Below are positions 1-9,729 of a DNA stretch of 64,000 nt, one piece after another. The notes beneath the pieces were generated by a model. It had not been told where the DNA came from and did no database searches. It saw only the letters and a program-made list of their open reading frames with translations. Source of the stretch: Bedellia somnulentella (Eukaryota > Arthropoda > Insecta > Lepidoptera > Bedelliidae). Location of the stretch: contig OY755172.1 of the NCBI GenBank assembly GCA_963576735.1, forward strand, positions 1,302,001 to 1,366,000. Direction: 5' to 3'. The position numbers and the translations under genes were made by a program. Numbering within the stretch: the stretch's first letter is position 1; each line of letters starts with the position of its first letter.

Positions 1-241
1 CATTTGGTACAATTGGGTACCTAAACCTAAGTGTTTGTACTTATAAGCAATTCTATCTCGTCATAGTTTAATGTCTTTAGCCAATTAGTTAAAAGTTTTT
101 TAACTTCATATTGTTGTTTCGGGTAGATGTCTCGAGTTTTATTTAGTGTATTATATAAACGGGCTGATTGTGTTTCGAATTGTTTCATAGCAAAATTAGA
201 CTTCCTGGCTTTGATTATAATTGCATTGTGAGTTCTCCTTT

Positions 242-975
242 TTAGGGTTCCGTGCCAAATGGCAAAAACGGGACCCTTATAGATTCGTCATGTCTGTCTG
301 TCTGTCCGTCCGTCCGTCCGTCCGTATGTCACAGCCAGTTTATTCCGAAACTATAAGAACTACATTATTGAAAATTGGTGCGTAGATGTATTTTGTAAAC
401 CGCATTAAGATTTTAAAATAAAATCTGAAAAAATGAACCAAATTTTTAGGGTTCCCCATACATAGAACTGAAACTCAACATTTTTTTTTTCATCAAACCT
501 ATACGTGTGGGGTATCTATCAAAAGGTATTTGAAAATGATGTTGAGGTTTCTTATATCATTTCATTTTTTTCAAAACTGAATAGTTTGCGCGAGAGACTT
601 TTCCAAAGTGGTAAAATGTGTGTCCCCCCCCGTAACTTCTAAAATATGGGCGTGATAAAACTGAAAAAAAAATATGATGTGTATTACTATACAAACTACT
701 AACGAAAATTGGTTTGAATGAGATCTAGCCAGTAGTTCTATTTTTAAACGTCATAAATCAAATTACTTACCTAATTTAAACAATAATTTTACTATCACAG
801 GCCTTACGCATAAAACGTGAACCATTGTTTCCTTATAGTAAATCAGTGATAAGTAAATAACATTTTAAACTAAACATTTTAAACTTGTATATTACTATGT
901 TACCTACCTGCTGCTAGTGCTGCTACGGAAACCTTCATTAGCGAGTCCACCTCGCTCTTGGCCGCTTTTTTCGCC
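242..975 (-). repeat. High-copy lepidopteran interspersed repeat (about 0.73 kb)
   Basis: It runs from TTTAGGGTTCCGTGCC through a (TGTC)n/(CGTC)n tract (about 292-325) to CTTGGCCGCTTTTTTCGCC. I recognise the whole as a very common lepidopteran dispersed repeat. It interrupts the LINE reading frame between its WGGSAK block and its C-terminus. It has no ORF of note. Its superfamily is unknown to me. Confidence 0.65.
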
Positions 976-1275
976 TATTTTAGGATCAAAACGTAGGCTT
1001 TTTTTGTACTCTTAGAGTAGCTTTTAATATGTATAGCTTTCTTACTGTTAACATTTGACATAGTGAGTATAGGTCTACAGTCGGAAATCTAAATGGCTTG
1101 AAATACATGACTTTTAACAGTGCTCGTTGTGACCTCTCTACTTCGATTAATTTAGTTTTGGCAGATCCCCCCCAGATGGTGATACAATAACATAGAACTG
1201 ATTGACCCAGGGCAATATATATTTGATTGAGCAATAAAGGTGGAGCAACATTTCGTAGGGTTTTGAAGACCCAGA

Positions 1276-1381
1276 CCCTTTTTCCAATCAACTTCCAAAA
1301 GTGGCTGAGGAATTTTTAATTCCAAAGCTCTGGCTACCCCGTTAAGGGATTTATAGTCGTGAGTATATGTATGTATGTATG
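1276..1381 (+). mobile_element. SINE-A copy, 5'-truncated, inside the LINE
   Basis: The 3' half of SINE-A (..AAAAGTGGCTGAGGAAT..GTGAGTATATGTATG) is flanked by a perfect 13-bp duplication TTGAAGACCCAGA at 1263-1275 and 1382-1394. 5' truncation, a (TATG)n tail and a target duplication are the marks of target-primed reverse transcription. Confidence 0.85.
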
Positions 1382-1620
1382 TTGAAGACCCAGATAAGTT
1401 TTCTCATTCTAGCGCTAAGTAGTTCAATTTGTGCAAACCACCCCAGTCTTTGGTCAATTGTCACCCCTAAGTATTTCATTGTACTTACTTTGTTTATTAT
1501 TGTGCAGTCACAATTTGAGTCGGAACCATAGTTGGCACAATTATTATGAATCCTGATAGTAAAATCATCTGTCGGTTGAGTCTTATTTGTCTTAGTAAAG
1601 CACTTGTAACTTGTCTTTAA

Positions 1621-3062
1621 TAATAATAATAATAATAAAACGTTTATTTCAGATAAGTCACATCCATATTACATAAAATTCAAAACAATTAAATTAAAAA
1701 TTAATTAAAATAAATAAATTAAATTAAATTAAATGAAACAAAAATAAAAATAATTAAAAATTACAATTAAAAATTAAATTAATTAAAAATTAAACATCAG
1801 CTCGTAAATATTATATTTTAGTCAGTAAATGAATCATACTGCAATGATTCATGTACTGACAGTCAAATCTACCTGAAAATGCCCTCAGAATGGTGTTGGG
1901 ACTGGCCCGAACCCTACTCACCAGGGATGTGCACCTCTTTCGCATTGTTGCATAAAAACAGTCAACCCCCGCCTCGGCGAACATCCCTGATGCGCTACAG
2001 TATCGAGGCAGTCCCATCAACACCCGGAAAGCATTATTGTATTGAACACGAAGAGCGCTGTACTGCTTCTGCGTGTATGTCACCCACAGACTGCTGGTGT
2101 AGAATGATGTACAGTAAGATTTGAACAGAGTCAGCTTTACGTTTCTAGAACACCTGGCAAATCTGCGGGCAAGCATATTAGCCCTCACAGACAACGCTCT
2201 CCGCTCTCTTTCGATGTCTGCATCGTCTTTCAGATCACTGGTGACCAAATGACCGAGATATTTAAATGTAGACACTCTTTGTAGTACTTTACCATTTAGT
2301 TTTATCTGTGGAATTTCTATTAAATCCCTGCCCTTGACCTGAAACACCATGCATTCGCTCTTCTTCTCGTTATATACAAGACCATGTTTTAGTGCATAGC
2401 TCTCACATATTTTTATCAATTTTGTCAAACCACAGACCGACGCACTCAGCAGCACCATGTCATCAGCGTAACTAAAATTGTTCATACAAATGTCATCAAT
2501 GTGGCATCCGACGTGAGTGCTGCTCAGTTCCTCTATTAGCGCATTCACATATAGGTTGAAGAGCCTTGGAGAAGTTAGCCCCCCCTGTCTCAATCCGCAC
2601 TCCAACGTATATGGTTCAGACACCCCATCCGACCATCGAACAACATTTACCTGATTCAAATACCAATATTTAAGTATTTCCAGAATTTCGTCGGACATAC
2701 ATATGTTTGACAGTTTATCCCATAAAACATCGTAATGAACCAGGTCAAATGCCTTCGACAAATCGAGAAAACAAGCATAAATAGGTGTATTACGCCCAGT
2801 ATAGTACTTGACAGTTTGCTTAAGACATAAGATTGCTGTTTCAGTTGAAAGTCCAGCCTTGAATCCAAACTGATTGTCATGTATTTTTAAATATCTATCA
2901 AGTTCTTTATTAAGCAAACTGTCGAGTACTTTAGCCATTATCGTCGCTAAAGAGATCGGTCTGTAGTTATTCCTGTCGCTCACATCTCCATTTTTATTTT
3001 TAACAATAGGGACTACTACTGTGCTCATCATATCCTCGGGTATGTAGGAGTGACTCAGGCAT
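1621..3062 (-). mobile_element. Second LINE, 5'-truncated, with (TTA)n tail
   Basis: Transcribed leftward. Its 3' end carries AATAAA followed by a TTATTATTA tail (1621-1640) and an A/T-rich 3' UTR (1641-1810). It is inserted in the older LINE: removing it rejoins the older frame as ..LTLNALKTSYK.., which matches the related copy at 26.4 kb. Confidence 0.8.
1811..3031 (-). CDS. LINE reverse transcriptase (C-terminal two thirds of ORF2)
   Basis: The 406-residue ORF has RT motifs in order: NNYRPISL near residue 21, FLDLSKAFD near 88, LRQGGLTSPRLFN near 148 and the catalytic box YADD near 188, then a thumb with FKYLGHLV near 258. The frame continues upstream of the first Met to about 3062, so the element is 5'-truncated rather than starting here. 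The endonuclease domain is missing. It is open over its whole length with the YADD box intact, so the insertion may be fairly young, but without its 5' end it cannot be autonomous. Confidence 0.8.
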   Translation of the reverse strand: MMSTVVVPIVKNKNGDVSDRNNYRPISLATIMAKVLDSLLNKELDRYLKIHDNQFGFKAGLSTETAILCLKQTVKYYTGRNTPIYACFLDLSKAFDLVHYDVLWDKLSNICMSDEILEILKYWYLNQVNVVRWSDGVSEPYTLECGLRQGGLTSPRLFNLYVNALIEELSSTHVGCHIDDICMNNFSYADDMVLLSASVCGLTKLIKICESYALKHGLVYNEKKSECMVFQVKGRDLIEIPQIKLNGKVLQRVSTFKYLGHLVTSDLKDDADIERERRALSVRANMLARRFARCSRNVKLTLFKSYCTSFYTSSLWVTYTQKQYSALRVQYNNAFRVLMGLPRYCSASGMFAEAGVDCFYATMRKRCTSLVSRVRASPNTILRAFSGRFDCQYMNHCSMIHLLTKI

Positions 3063-3266
3063 AATTAAAGCATTCAAAGTCAGCAGATTAGACCTAAGCC
3101 ACTGTGAAATCCTATGTAAGCCTATTGCAGCCTGAATACGAGTTCCAGCCCAGGCCTTATCAGAAAATACTATAGCAGTGTCATCGACGTAACATAATTT
3201 TAGCGTGCTTAATTTTTAGGTTGCATAGATCATTTATGTAGATTAAGAATAAGGTCCCTTACTTAC

Positions 3267-3456
3267 CTTAGGAAACACAGTCTCCAACGGATCAGCAATA
3301 TCGTGGCCCCAATCCACGCCGAACAACCTCGGCCCGATGCTGATGAAGTGGTTGTTGAGGAACATGTTGGTGATCCAAATCTGCAGCGTGATGTTGAGCA
3401 GGTTCACCAGCTCCATCGCCACCAGCCACGTTGACCAGGTGCGGGACACTCGGAGC
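3267..3456 (-). CDS. inx7: inx7 coding exon 4
   Basis: Acceptor CAACCACCCAG, donor CCTAAG|GTAAGT, phase 0. It encodes TM3 and the start of the second extracellular loop (..[14 protein letters not shown].. to ..DPLETVFPK). The loop cysteines are expected in the missing next exon. Confidence 0.87.
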
Positions 3457-6400
3457 CTGGGTGGTTGGATATGTTCATTGTTAAGTTAGATAGAAGTTAA
3501 TTTATGCTGTGTAGTGTCGTTTGCAGTGCAGTTTCGGATTAGAATAGCACTACCTCATTTCTACCCGTGGGTGTTTCTAAGAGGCGACTAGTAGTAGGTT
3601 GTAGTAGTAGGGTATTGAGGCTTTTTAAGTAATTTTTGGACGATGCGGTTAGGAGACCCATCACCAAAAACATTTACTTAACAGTATTTTCCCCACCCAA
3701 CTCACAAAAGTGGCTAAGAAATTTGTTACTCCGAAGCTCGGGCTACCTCTTCTAGAGATTTATAGCCGTGAGTATATGTATGTATGTATGTTGTGGGTTT
3801 TCTGGGTTCTACTAGGGCTCCTCCAAGATCTCCAACGAACCCACAATTATTATACATCGAGGATAATGTATTACCATTTATTTTAAGTAAGTCATGAAAT
3901 ATTTCAGTTTCAATGTTGATAATAAGCAGTCCAAAGAATTGGCAATTCACAGTTCGATTAGATAAAGTACCGATAGAGTTAAAACCGAGCAATATTTATC
4001 TTTATAGATGTAAGCTACAAATGGGTGCCAATTGCCACTTTATACATCTAGTACAAGGCTGAGCACTTTAGTATTACCATATTTCTACCACATGTTTATT
4101 TCATTGATAATTATTAAGTTACGCTGAATTATTATATAGACATTAAAATGGCATGCTAGCAGACTTGTTTGTATATTAAATTATTGAATAAGTAAATTAT
4201 GATAAAGTCTATCGTCCTCAATAAACCTTGTGTTGTCGTAGTGGTCATATATTAGAATAGTACATTCAATAGAAACAACGACAGACCACTACATAATTTA
4301 AATCTTTTTGTTCATGAAAACCTCATGTGGGGATTATTACTAATAAATAAAGAATAAATAAAGGAAAGAAAAATTTCGACACAGGCGGGGATCGAGGACG
4401 CAAACACTACTTAAACGTGTAAAAAGAAATAAAGGATAGAAGAATTTCGCACTGGCAGCCAATTGACACGGTAGCTCAGTTGGCAGAGCGTCGGGGCGTT
4501 TACCCGAGGTCGCGGGTTCGATCCCCGCCTGTGTCGAAATTTTTCTTTCCTTTATTTATTCTTTATTTATTAGTAATAATCCCCACATGAGGTTTTCATG
4601 AACAAAAAGATTTAAATTATGTGATAGTTAGGCGTTTTCAACATTTGCATTCTATCTGAAAAGGTAGACAAGTGGCCTTTCGAATTAGTAATAATTCGGA
4701 GGTAGGAAACGCAAACACTACTTAAACGTGTAAAAAGAAATAAAGGATAGAAGAATTTCGCACTGGCAGCCAATTGACACGGTAGCTCAGTTGGCAGAGC
4801 GTCGGGGCGTTTACCCGAGGTCGCGGGTTCGATCCCCGCCTGTGTCGAAATTTTTCTTTCCTTTATTTATTCTTTATTTATTAGACCACTACATAATACT
4901 AATAAATAAAGAATAAATAAAGGAAAGAAAAATTTCGACACAGGCAGGAATCGAACCCGCGACCTCGGGTATACGCCCCCGTGTCGAAATTTTTCTTTCC
5001 TTTATTTATTCTTTATTTATTAGTAATAATCCCCACATGAGGTTTTCATGAACAAAAACATTCAAATTATGTGATAGTTAGGCGTTCTCAACATTTGCAT
5101 TCTATCTGAAAAGGTAGACAAGAGGCCTTCCGAATTTGTAAAAAATTCAGAGGTAGGGAACGCAAACACTACTTAAAAGTTTAAAAGAAACAAAGGATAG
5201 AAGAATTTCGCGCTGGCAGCCATTGACACGGTGGCTCAATTGGCAGAGCGACGGGGGCGTATACCCGAGGTCGCGGGTTCAATTCCCGCCTGTGTCGAAA
5301 TTTTTCTCTCTCTTATTTATTCTTTATTTATTAGTAATAATCCCCACATGAGGTTTTCATGAACAAAAAGATTCAAATCACTACATAATAGCTTACCATG
5401 TGTTAAAGTTTACGCTTTTTAACAATACCAAAATGATGTGTGGCCTACGATGTACTCAGATATATCCATATTTATATAGTTTGACTATTGGTTACTTCTT
5501 CATGCTTCCACTGTTGGACGAATATATTTAAAAAAAATGAATGAACCGGGGGGGTAATGTTTGATTTAGAACTCCATAGCAGCGGCTTAACTAATATAGT
5601 TAAGTATATTACGGGACTAATATTAATTATTGTGTATAATTTACTATCATCAAATCTACCCGAATCATTGGTAAAAGCCAATGTAATTTATGTAAATAAT
5701 GATATCAGGGCTTATGACGTGTAGTTTTGGCTTAGAGTAACACTGTCCCATCTTTCCCTGTGGCAGTTACATGACTAACCTGCGGGTAACCAACTTTTGT
5801 ATACCCTCCTTGGGTTATGTAGCCGTGAGTATAGTGTAAGTATTAGTAAGGTTTAGGTCCACTATATTAGAATCATATCGTATTAAATTTACCTCAGAAT
5901 AATGTCTCGCTTGACGAGGTCGAGACGATCTTCAAGAGTTTTCCTCGAAGGTATCTTGGAGCCGTTGACCATCATGTCTTCGTCCTCGATGGCAATCGCC
6001 GCGTTTTGCAGACCATCCACTAGCTTTGCTATTCTGCCCCCTGACAAGAAAGATGAATATACATACATACGTATACCCACGGCTATAAATCCCTAGAAGG
6101 GTAGCCAGAGCTTTAGAGCTAGAAACTCCTCAGCCACATTTGGAGAAGATGGTGGTGGATAGAAATAAATTATCATAGCTGATGGGTTTCCAACTGCATC
6201 GCCCAAAAACTATTAAAAAAGTCCCATACCCTTAGTCGCTTCTTACGACACCCGTGTGTAGAAAAGGGGCTCGAGCCTACCCTATATGGGGTGATATGGC
6301 CTTAGTCCAACTTATATCATATATTATAAATTGCAGGCCTCTTACAATGGGCCACATAAGGTATATGTATGTATGGGTATGGGTAGGTATAGAAGGCATG

Positions 6401-8234
6401 TGGAATGACAAGGTGAAAGTCCCAGGAAGCCGATTGATGAGGGCAGCATAGGACCAGTCGTTGTTGAGATTTTTGGGTTGAGGCCAATGAAGGTGAAGGA
6501 CAAAAATGTTATTTTACGTTCAATCTAATTCAACTTGTACAACAAATAACAATTTATTTACTAAAGTATCGTTTGCATAGTAACCCACCAATGTTTAGTC
6601 TTAAAAAGCGCGAACGAAACGTAATTCAATCAAAACAAATGTTTATATTGCAAGTGCAAGTAATAGTTATCGCACAGGTGAAATAACTAGGTCTGCTTAT
6701 CTTACGACGTTGCTATTACTAGGTTAATGCACTATGACGTGGCCAGCTACCTGATAGGACCATGGGGAATGGATTTACACAGATTGGTGAAATCGTGATA
6801 GCTCGGTGGTTAGAATAGAACACCCGCCCGTCAATACAGACAGGCGTGAGTTCAAATCTTGAGTGGGGCCAACACCAATTTGTCTTTTTTAAAGTCATAT
6901 GTGTGGTTAATTTATCATGGTTGTTAACAGTGAGGGAAAATATCGTGAGGAAACCAGCATGGCTAAGTTGTACTTAGTCATAGTACAGTGTATTTGTAGG
7001 TGGTGATTGAGGGCAGGCCTATCACGTGAGTACACTGTCCGAGCAAAACATGGATACTTTGAACACTAGGTGACAATGTCAATTGATGTTTAGAAGTATT
7101 AGTACCTATGCCAACACTTATCGCCGAAAAGTTAGTGTATGATAAGTTTACCTTCCTTCTTCTTCCAGATATAATGCGGCAGATAGAAGAGAATAGCTTG
7201 TATGAAGAGTACGAACGGGACCCACTGGTAGTAGGTGTGGTGCAGCTTCTCGTCGGAATCCAGCATGGGTCCCACTCCGGGGTGCGGCAGTGACCCTGAT
7301 TGCAGGAGACTTTCGTTGTAATGGCGGACCTGGGCATTAAGTAGAAAGAAATCAATTAATTTATTCGAATAAAAGGCCTATGTGCTATGACTGTCATAAA
7401 GGGGTATCCGAATTCCAGTAATGAAAATTTGCTACCAATTATACGTTTTTGGGAAGTTGAGTAGGAAATGGATGATAAAATATGGTATGGTTAGTGGTGA
7501 GTCTCCATACATATCGCCTATACGAAAATACTCTTCCCATATGACTCTTGGGAAGAAATGTGTTTTTTGGATCTCAACAACTAAGTTTTACGGAAAATAC
7601 ATTCCTTGCACTTATTGAATTTTTATATACATATATTTTACATTGAAAAAGGCGTACTGGGATAATTATTCTCAATGTCATATTATTATTTTAGCTTGTT
7701 GATAAAAATAGACAAGGGGGGCTAGACAATTGAATGGAGCTGTCAGGAGCCAATTGCCGATGCAATATTTCTATCGCCAGGAACAGCATCGGTATATTAC
7801 GCCTTTTTGAAGCGATTAAATATATATATTTTTATAGAAGGGAAAAGAAAATGTATTTTAGAAAATAATAACCCACGAATTAGTTTAAGTTAGAGCAGTA
7901 AGAGTTTAAAAACGAAATGTTTAAAACGGTTTTATACTTATACCTAAGATAGACAGGATATAGTTAAGTAAAAATAACTTTTCAATCACCAACTAACAAT
8001 AGTAAAAGTAGCCATAAAGAAACAGTAAGTCTTGATAACATGCTCCGGCACTCCATGGTCCGCTATACACCGAATATGCTCTCCGAAGTACTCCCGGCCG
8101 CAGACCAGCACCACGAAGATGAGCAGGATGACCACCGTCAGCCGGTAGTGCATCTTGAACACCACGTTCTCGATCGTGGCCTTGGAGCTGAACCGCAGCT
8201 GCGGCCGTAGGGTGTTGAATGTTGCCATCAACAT
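3267..8234 (-). CDS. inx7: Innexin 7 (gap-junction channel protein), four exons, 3' end outside window
   Basis: Innexins assemble into hemichannels in the plasma membrane and pair between cells to form gap junctions. Exons 8234-7998, 7329-7152, 6040-5893 and 3456-3267 join without frame conflict (phases 0, 1, 2, 0) into 251 residues. All introns are GT-AG. Visible: TM1 near 31-48; first extracellular loop with Cys56 and Cys71 and the ..[11 protein letters not shown].. stretch; the innexin signature YYQWV at 112-116 starting TM2; EGGRI at the exon 2/3 junction; TM3 near 197-216; ..DPLETVFPK at the end, where the family continues with a TKC..FHK..GPSG block. That last exon is not seen before base 1. 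Innexin 7 is preferred over inx3 because of the N-terminus and GEHI/TYCFF wording. Introns are full of SINEs. Confidence 0.88.
3506..3791 (+). mobile_element. SINE-A copy in inx7 intron 3
   Basis: Near full-length, from GCTGTGTAGTGTCG to (TATG)4, with an 18-base extra segment near its head. It is antisense to inx7. Confidence 0.8.
3792..4286. other. inx7 intron 3, no recognised feature
   Basis: AT-rich unique-looking sequence between SINE-A and the tRNA-like composite. I see no ORF or repeat here. Confidence 0.5.
4465..4536 (+). repeat. tRNA-like sequence 1
   Basis: It folds as a cloverleaf: 7-bp acceptor GACACGG/CTGTGTC (one G-U), D stem GCTC/GAGC, anticodon stem TCGGG/CCCGA, T stem GCGGG/CCCGC. 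A box TAGCTCAGTTGG and B box GGTTCGATCCC are both good, and a TTTTT Pol III terminator follows within a few bases. The anticodon loop GCGTTTA has C instead of T before the presumed GTT, so I call it tRNA-like rather than a tRNA gene. Confidence 0.6.
4776..4847 (+). repeat. tRNA-like sequence 2
   Basis: It reads identical to copy 1, including its 5' flank from ACGCAAACACTAC and the downstream TTTTT. This implies a recent duplication. Confidence 0.6.
4936..4980 (-). repeat. Truncated tRNA-like 3' half, inverted
   Basis: The 3' half of the tRNA-like sequence (T arm and part of the anticodon arm) is fused directly to the 3' acceptor end of a plus-strand copy, making a palindromic junction. Confidence 0.55.
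5225..5297 (+). repeat. tRNA-like sequence 3
   Basis: Same acceptor and T arm as copies 1 and 2, but the B box is GGTTCAATTCC and the anticodon arm is CGGG-GGCGTATA-CCCG, an 8-base loop that a working tRNA would not have. Confidence 0.55.
5390..5850 (+). repeat. inx7 intron 3 remainder with a decayed SINE-A
   Basis: 5716-5850 keeps a SINE-A head (GGCTTAGAGTAACACT) and tail (GTAGCCGTGAGTATA) with an internal deletion. 5390-5715 shows nothing recognisable. Confidence 0.5.
5893..6040 (-). CDS. inx7: inx7 coding exon 3
   Basis: Acceptor TTTCTTGTCAG, donor CTGAG|GTAAAT. It encodes [10 protein letters not shown].. to ..LVKRDIIL, the cytoplasmic loop between TM2 and TM3. A SINE-A tail ends about 15 bases upstream of the acceptor. 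Confidence 0.85.
6055..6270 (-). mobile_element. SINE-A copy abutting the inx7 exon 3 acceptor
   Basis: SINE-A lies in the sense orientation of inx7. Its (TATG)n tail (6055-6072) ends within about 15 bases of the 3' splice site at 6040, so the tail and new flank may supply the branch point region. Confidence 0.75.
6271..6790. other. inx7 intron 2: SINE-C fragment, microsatellite, otherwise nothing
   Basis: 6271-6320 matches the 3' end of the SINE at 62.7 kb (CCCTATATGGGGTGATATGGCC). 6360-6390 is a short TATG/GGTA microsatellite. The rest shows nothing. Confidence 0.45.
6791..7113 (+). mobile_element. SINE-B copy (tRNA-derived) in inx7 intron 2
   Basis: Degenerate tRNA-like head (GTGATAGCTCGGTGG.. 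GAGTTCAAATC), conserved core AGGGAAAATATCGTGAGGAAAC and 3' end AGTATTAGTACCT. It stops about 33 bases before the inx7 exon 2 donor. Confidence 0.75.
7152..7329 (-). CDS. inx7: inx7 coding exon 2
   Basis: Acceptor ATGCCCAG, donor GGAAG|GTAAAC. It encodes residues 80-138 plus one base and contains the innexin hallmark YYQWV followed by [18 protein letters not shown] (TM2). Confidence 0.87.
7330..7997. other. inx7 intron 1, nothing recognised
   Basis: AT-rich intron between coding exons 1 and 2. No repeat family from elsewhere in the window is evident. Confidence 0.5.
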
Positions 8235-8279
8235 CTTGACGGGTTGGTTGGGAGGCTTGTCGCAAGTTGAACGGGTTAT
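7998..8279 (-). CDS. inx7: inx7 exon with start codon (coding 8234-7998)
   Basis: A 3' splice site TTCCTGCAG precedes 8279, so 8279-8235 is 5' UTR and at least one more 5' exon lies upstream. The start ATG at 8234 (context GTCAAGATG) is followed by a second in-frame ATG two codons on. It encodes residues 1-79: cytoplasmic N-terminus, TM1 and first extracellular loop. The donor is ATT|GTTAGT. Confidence 0.85.
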
Positions 8280-8751
8280 CTGCAGGAATAAATCATGGGT
8301 AGTTTTGTCATATTGATTTGGAGTGGGTGGTACACTCACAAATTTACTTTGTATGATCAAACCCAGGATGAAAGGATATTTCAGGCTTGAAATACGTATA
8401 TATCTGAAATTTAAGAAATTGATGAATGGAGATATAGGCTGTGAGGAGTAAAAATGGTCAAAATTGAGCGTCTGTGGCGTGCATAGATATTTCGGAGCTA
8501 GTGACTCTCTGTCTAAGCATTTTAAGTGTCTCTATATGTAAATTAACTATCTCTAATGGCATGTCTTATCGTTAGTGGGAGAGTCATAGATATTACTTAC
8601 TTATCTATATTTTCAAACTATTTCTATCGCACTTAACATTTTCTTAGGATGGTAGAAATCGTCAATCTGGACTAAGAAAGTCAACGATTAATACATAGCC
8701 ATATTTATCTTTATCTATATACATAAAAACGATTGTAAACAGCTATTCCTC
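8280..8751. other. Sequence upstream of the inx7 start exon, nothing recognised
   Basis: It lies inside the intron implied by the acceptor before 8279. No promoter is recognised. Confidence 0.4.
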
Positions 8752-9051
8752 ACGACGTGATAACTCAGTGGGTAGAACACCGCTTATCGTGTAGACGGCT
8801 AGTGTTCTAATCTTAAAGACATATGTGTGGTTTATTTATCATGGTTGTAACGGTGAGGGAAAACAGCGTGAGGAAACCCACATGCCTAAGTTGTACTTAG
8901 TCATGTGACAGTGTATTCGTACAAAACGGCATAGGCGTGCCCCCTGTCACGTGAGTACACTGTCCAAGCGAAACGTGGGTACTCTGAACACCAGGTACCT
9001 CTGCCAACCTCTTCGGGGATATCGGCGTGAACGTTTGAGTTTGAGTTTGAG
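8752..9051 (+). mobile_element. SINE-B copy
   Basis: tRNA-like head with a deleted B-box region, core AGGGAAAACAGCGTGAGGAAAC, and 3' end CGGCGTGAACGTTTGAGTTTG. The tail is (GAGTTT)n rather than the usual (GTTAT)n. Confidence 0.8.
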
Positions 9052-9729
9052 GATTTCCTCACGGCGCGGCGGGCGTGGCGTTATCCCTCACCTCCACTAC
9101 ATTGAAAGGCTCCATAAGTGTTATGTCAAATACGAAACCAAAGAGTTACTTCTGTTGTATTTAATTAATTATGATAAATTTAATAGAAATATAAGGTAAA
9201 TACTATTAAGTTTTCACAAGCTTGGCGGGAAATGAGCTCAACTTTTAAGGTTGGAAATGAGAAGGGATAAACGTACCCATATTTGGGCTCTTTCCGTTTA
9301 ATTTTCCTCAGGTTCTGAGCAAGAACATATAATTTTCATCCCTTCAGCAATTTGATAAGAGGTAACAGACAGACAGACTGACACACACAATTTTTCATGT
9401 ATATTATGATAGAGCAGGAAATGATATGACTTATGTTTGTAAAACAAAACTTACCACCAAAATGAATCCAGTTACATTCAAAAGTAAATCGCTTACACTA
9501 GCAAAGTTAGCATGTATCGAACTTTTTACCAAAGTTTGTTATATCAGTCAGCGTGTACTTCACGAGGTACTAAGTCTGACTGAGGCATTCTTCGTTTAGT
9601 GATAAGATATGTCATACTGGCGATAACAATCGATGCTTGAGTTTTCGTAAAACTCATTTTGTTTGTACGCCTCTGACTACTGAAGAAAATGTAGATAGAC
9701 AGCTCAGAATGCACATTTGAAGCTATTTT
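9052..9729. other. Unannotated stretch
   Basis: Includes a short ACAGACAGACAG tract near 9368. No gene found. Confidence 0.4.

Larger units (their letters stand above)
1..3254 (-). mobile_element. LINE (Jockey/CR1-like), 5'-truncated and broken by three insertions
   Basis: The minus strand carries pieces of one reverse transcriptase ORF. 3254-3063 reads through the YVDD catalytic motif; 1620-1382 and 1275-986 carry the thumb and the C-terminal ..TIWGGSAKTKL.. block; 241 to about 32 carries the C-terminal tail and stop. The pieces align in order with the longer copy at 26.0-27.1 kb. The interruptions are another LINE (1621-3062), a SINE-A (1276-1381) and a 0.7-kb repeat (242-975). A stop after PTF near 976 shows the copy is dead. 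It begins about 7 bases beyond the inx7 exon-4 splice donor, so it sits in an inx7 intron. Clade assignment is by eye only. Confidence 0.8.
4287..5389. mobile_element. Inverted-repeat composite carrying tRNA-like units
   Basis: Two units (about 4298-4886 and 4898-5378) are separated and flanked by three copies of CACTACATAAT (4287, 4887, 5379). The outer ends are inverted copies of about 90 bases (..CCTCATGTGGGGATTATTACTAATAAATAAAG.. and its complement). Inside lie three plus-strand tRNA-like sequences and one minus-strand 3' half. The flanking direct repeats suggest target duplications of a mobile element, followed by tandem duplication. The class is not known to me. Confidence 0.6.

Noticed and set aside
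1..3240. Last inx7 exon
   Set aside because: Looked on the minus strand for the TKC..FHK..GPSG and NEKIYVFLWFW blocks; only LINE, SINE and repeat sequence were found.
4465..4536. Functional tRNA gene
   Set aside because: Stems and boxes are good, but the base before the anticodon is C instead of T, related copies have an 8-base anticodon loop, and all lie within repeated mobile units.
6978..7355. 125-codon minus-strand ORF as a separate protein
   Set aside because: It overlaps inx7 exon 2 in a different frame; the exon frame carries the innexin motifs.
7993..8265. 90-codon minus [15 protein letters not shown]..
   Set aside because: Shifted frame of inx7 coding exon 1.
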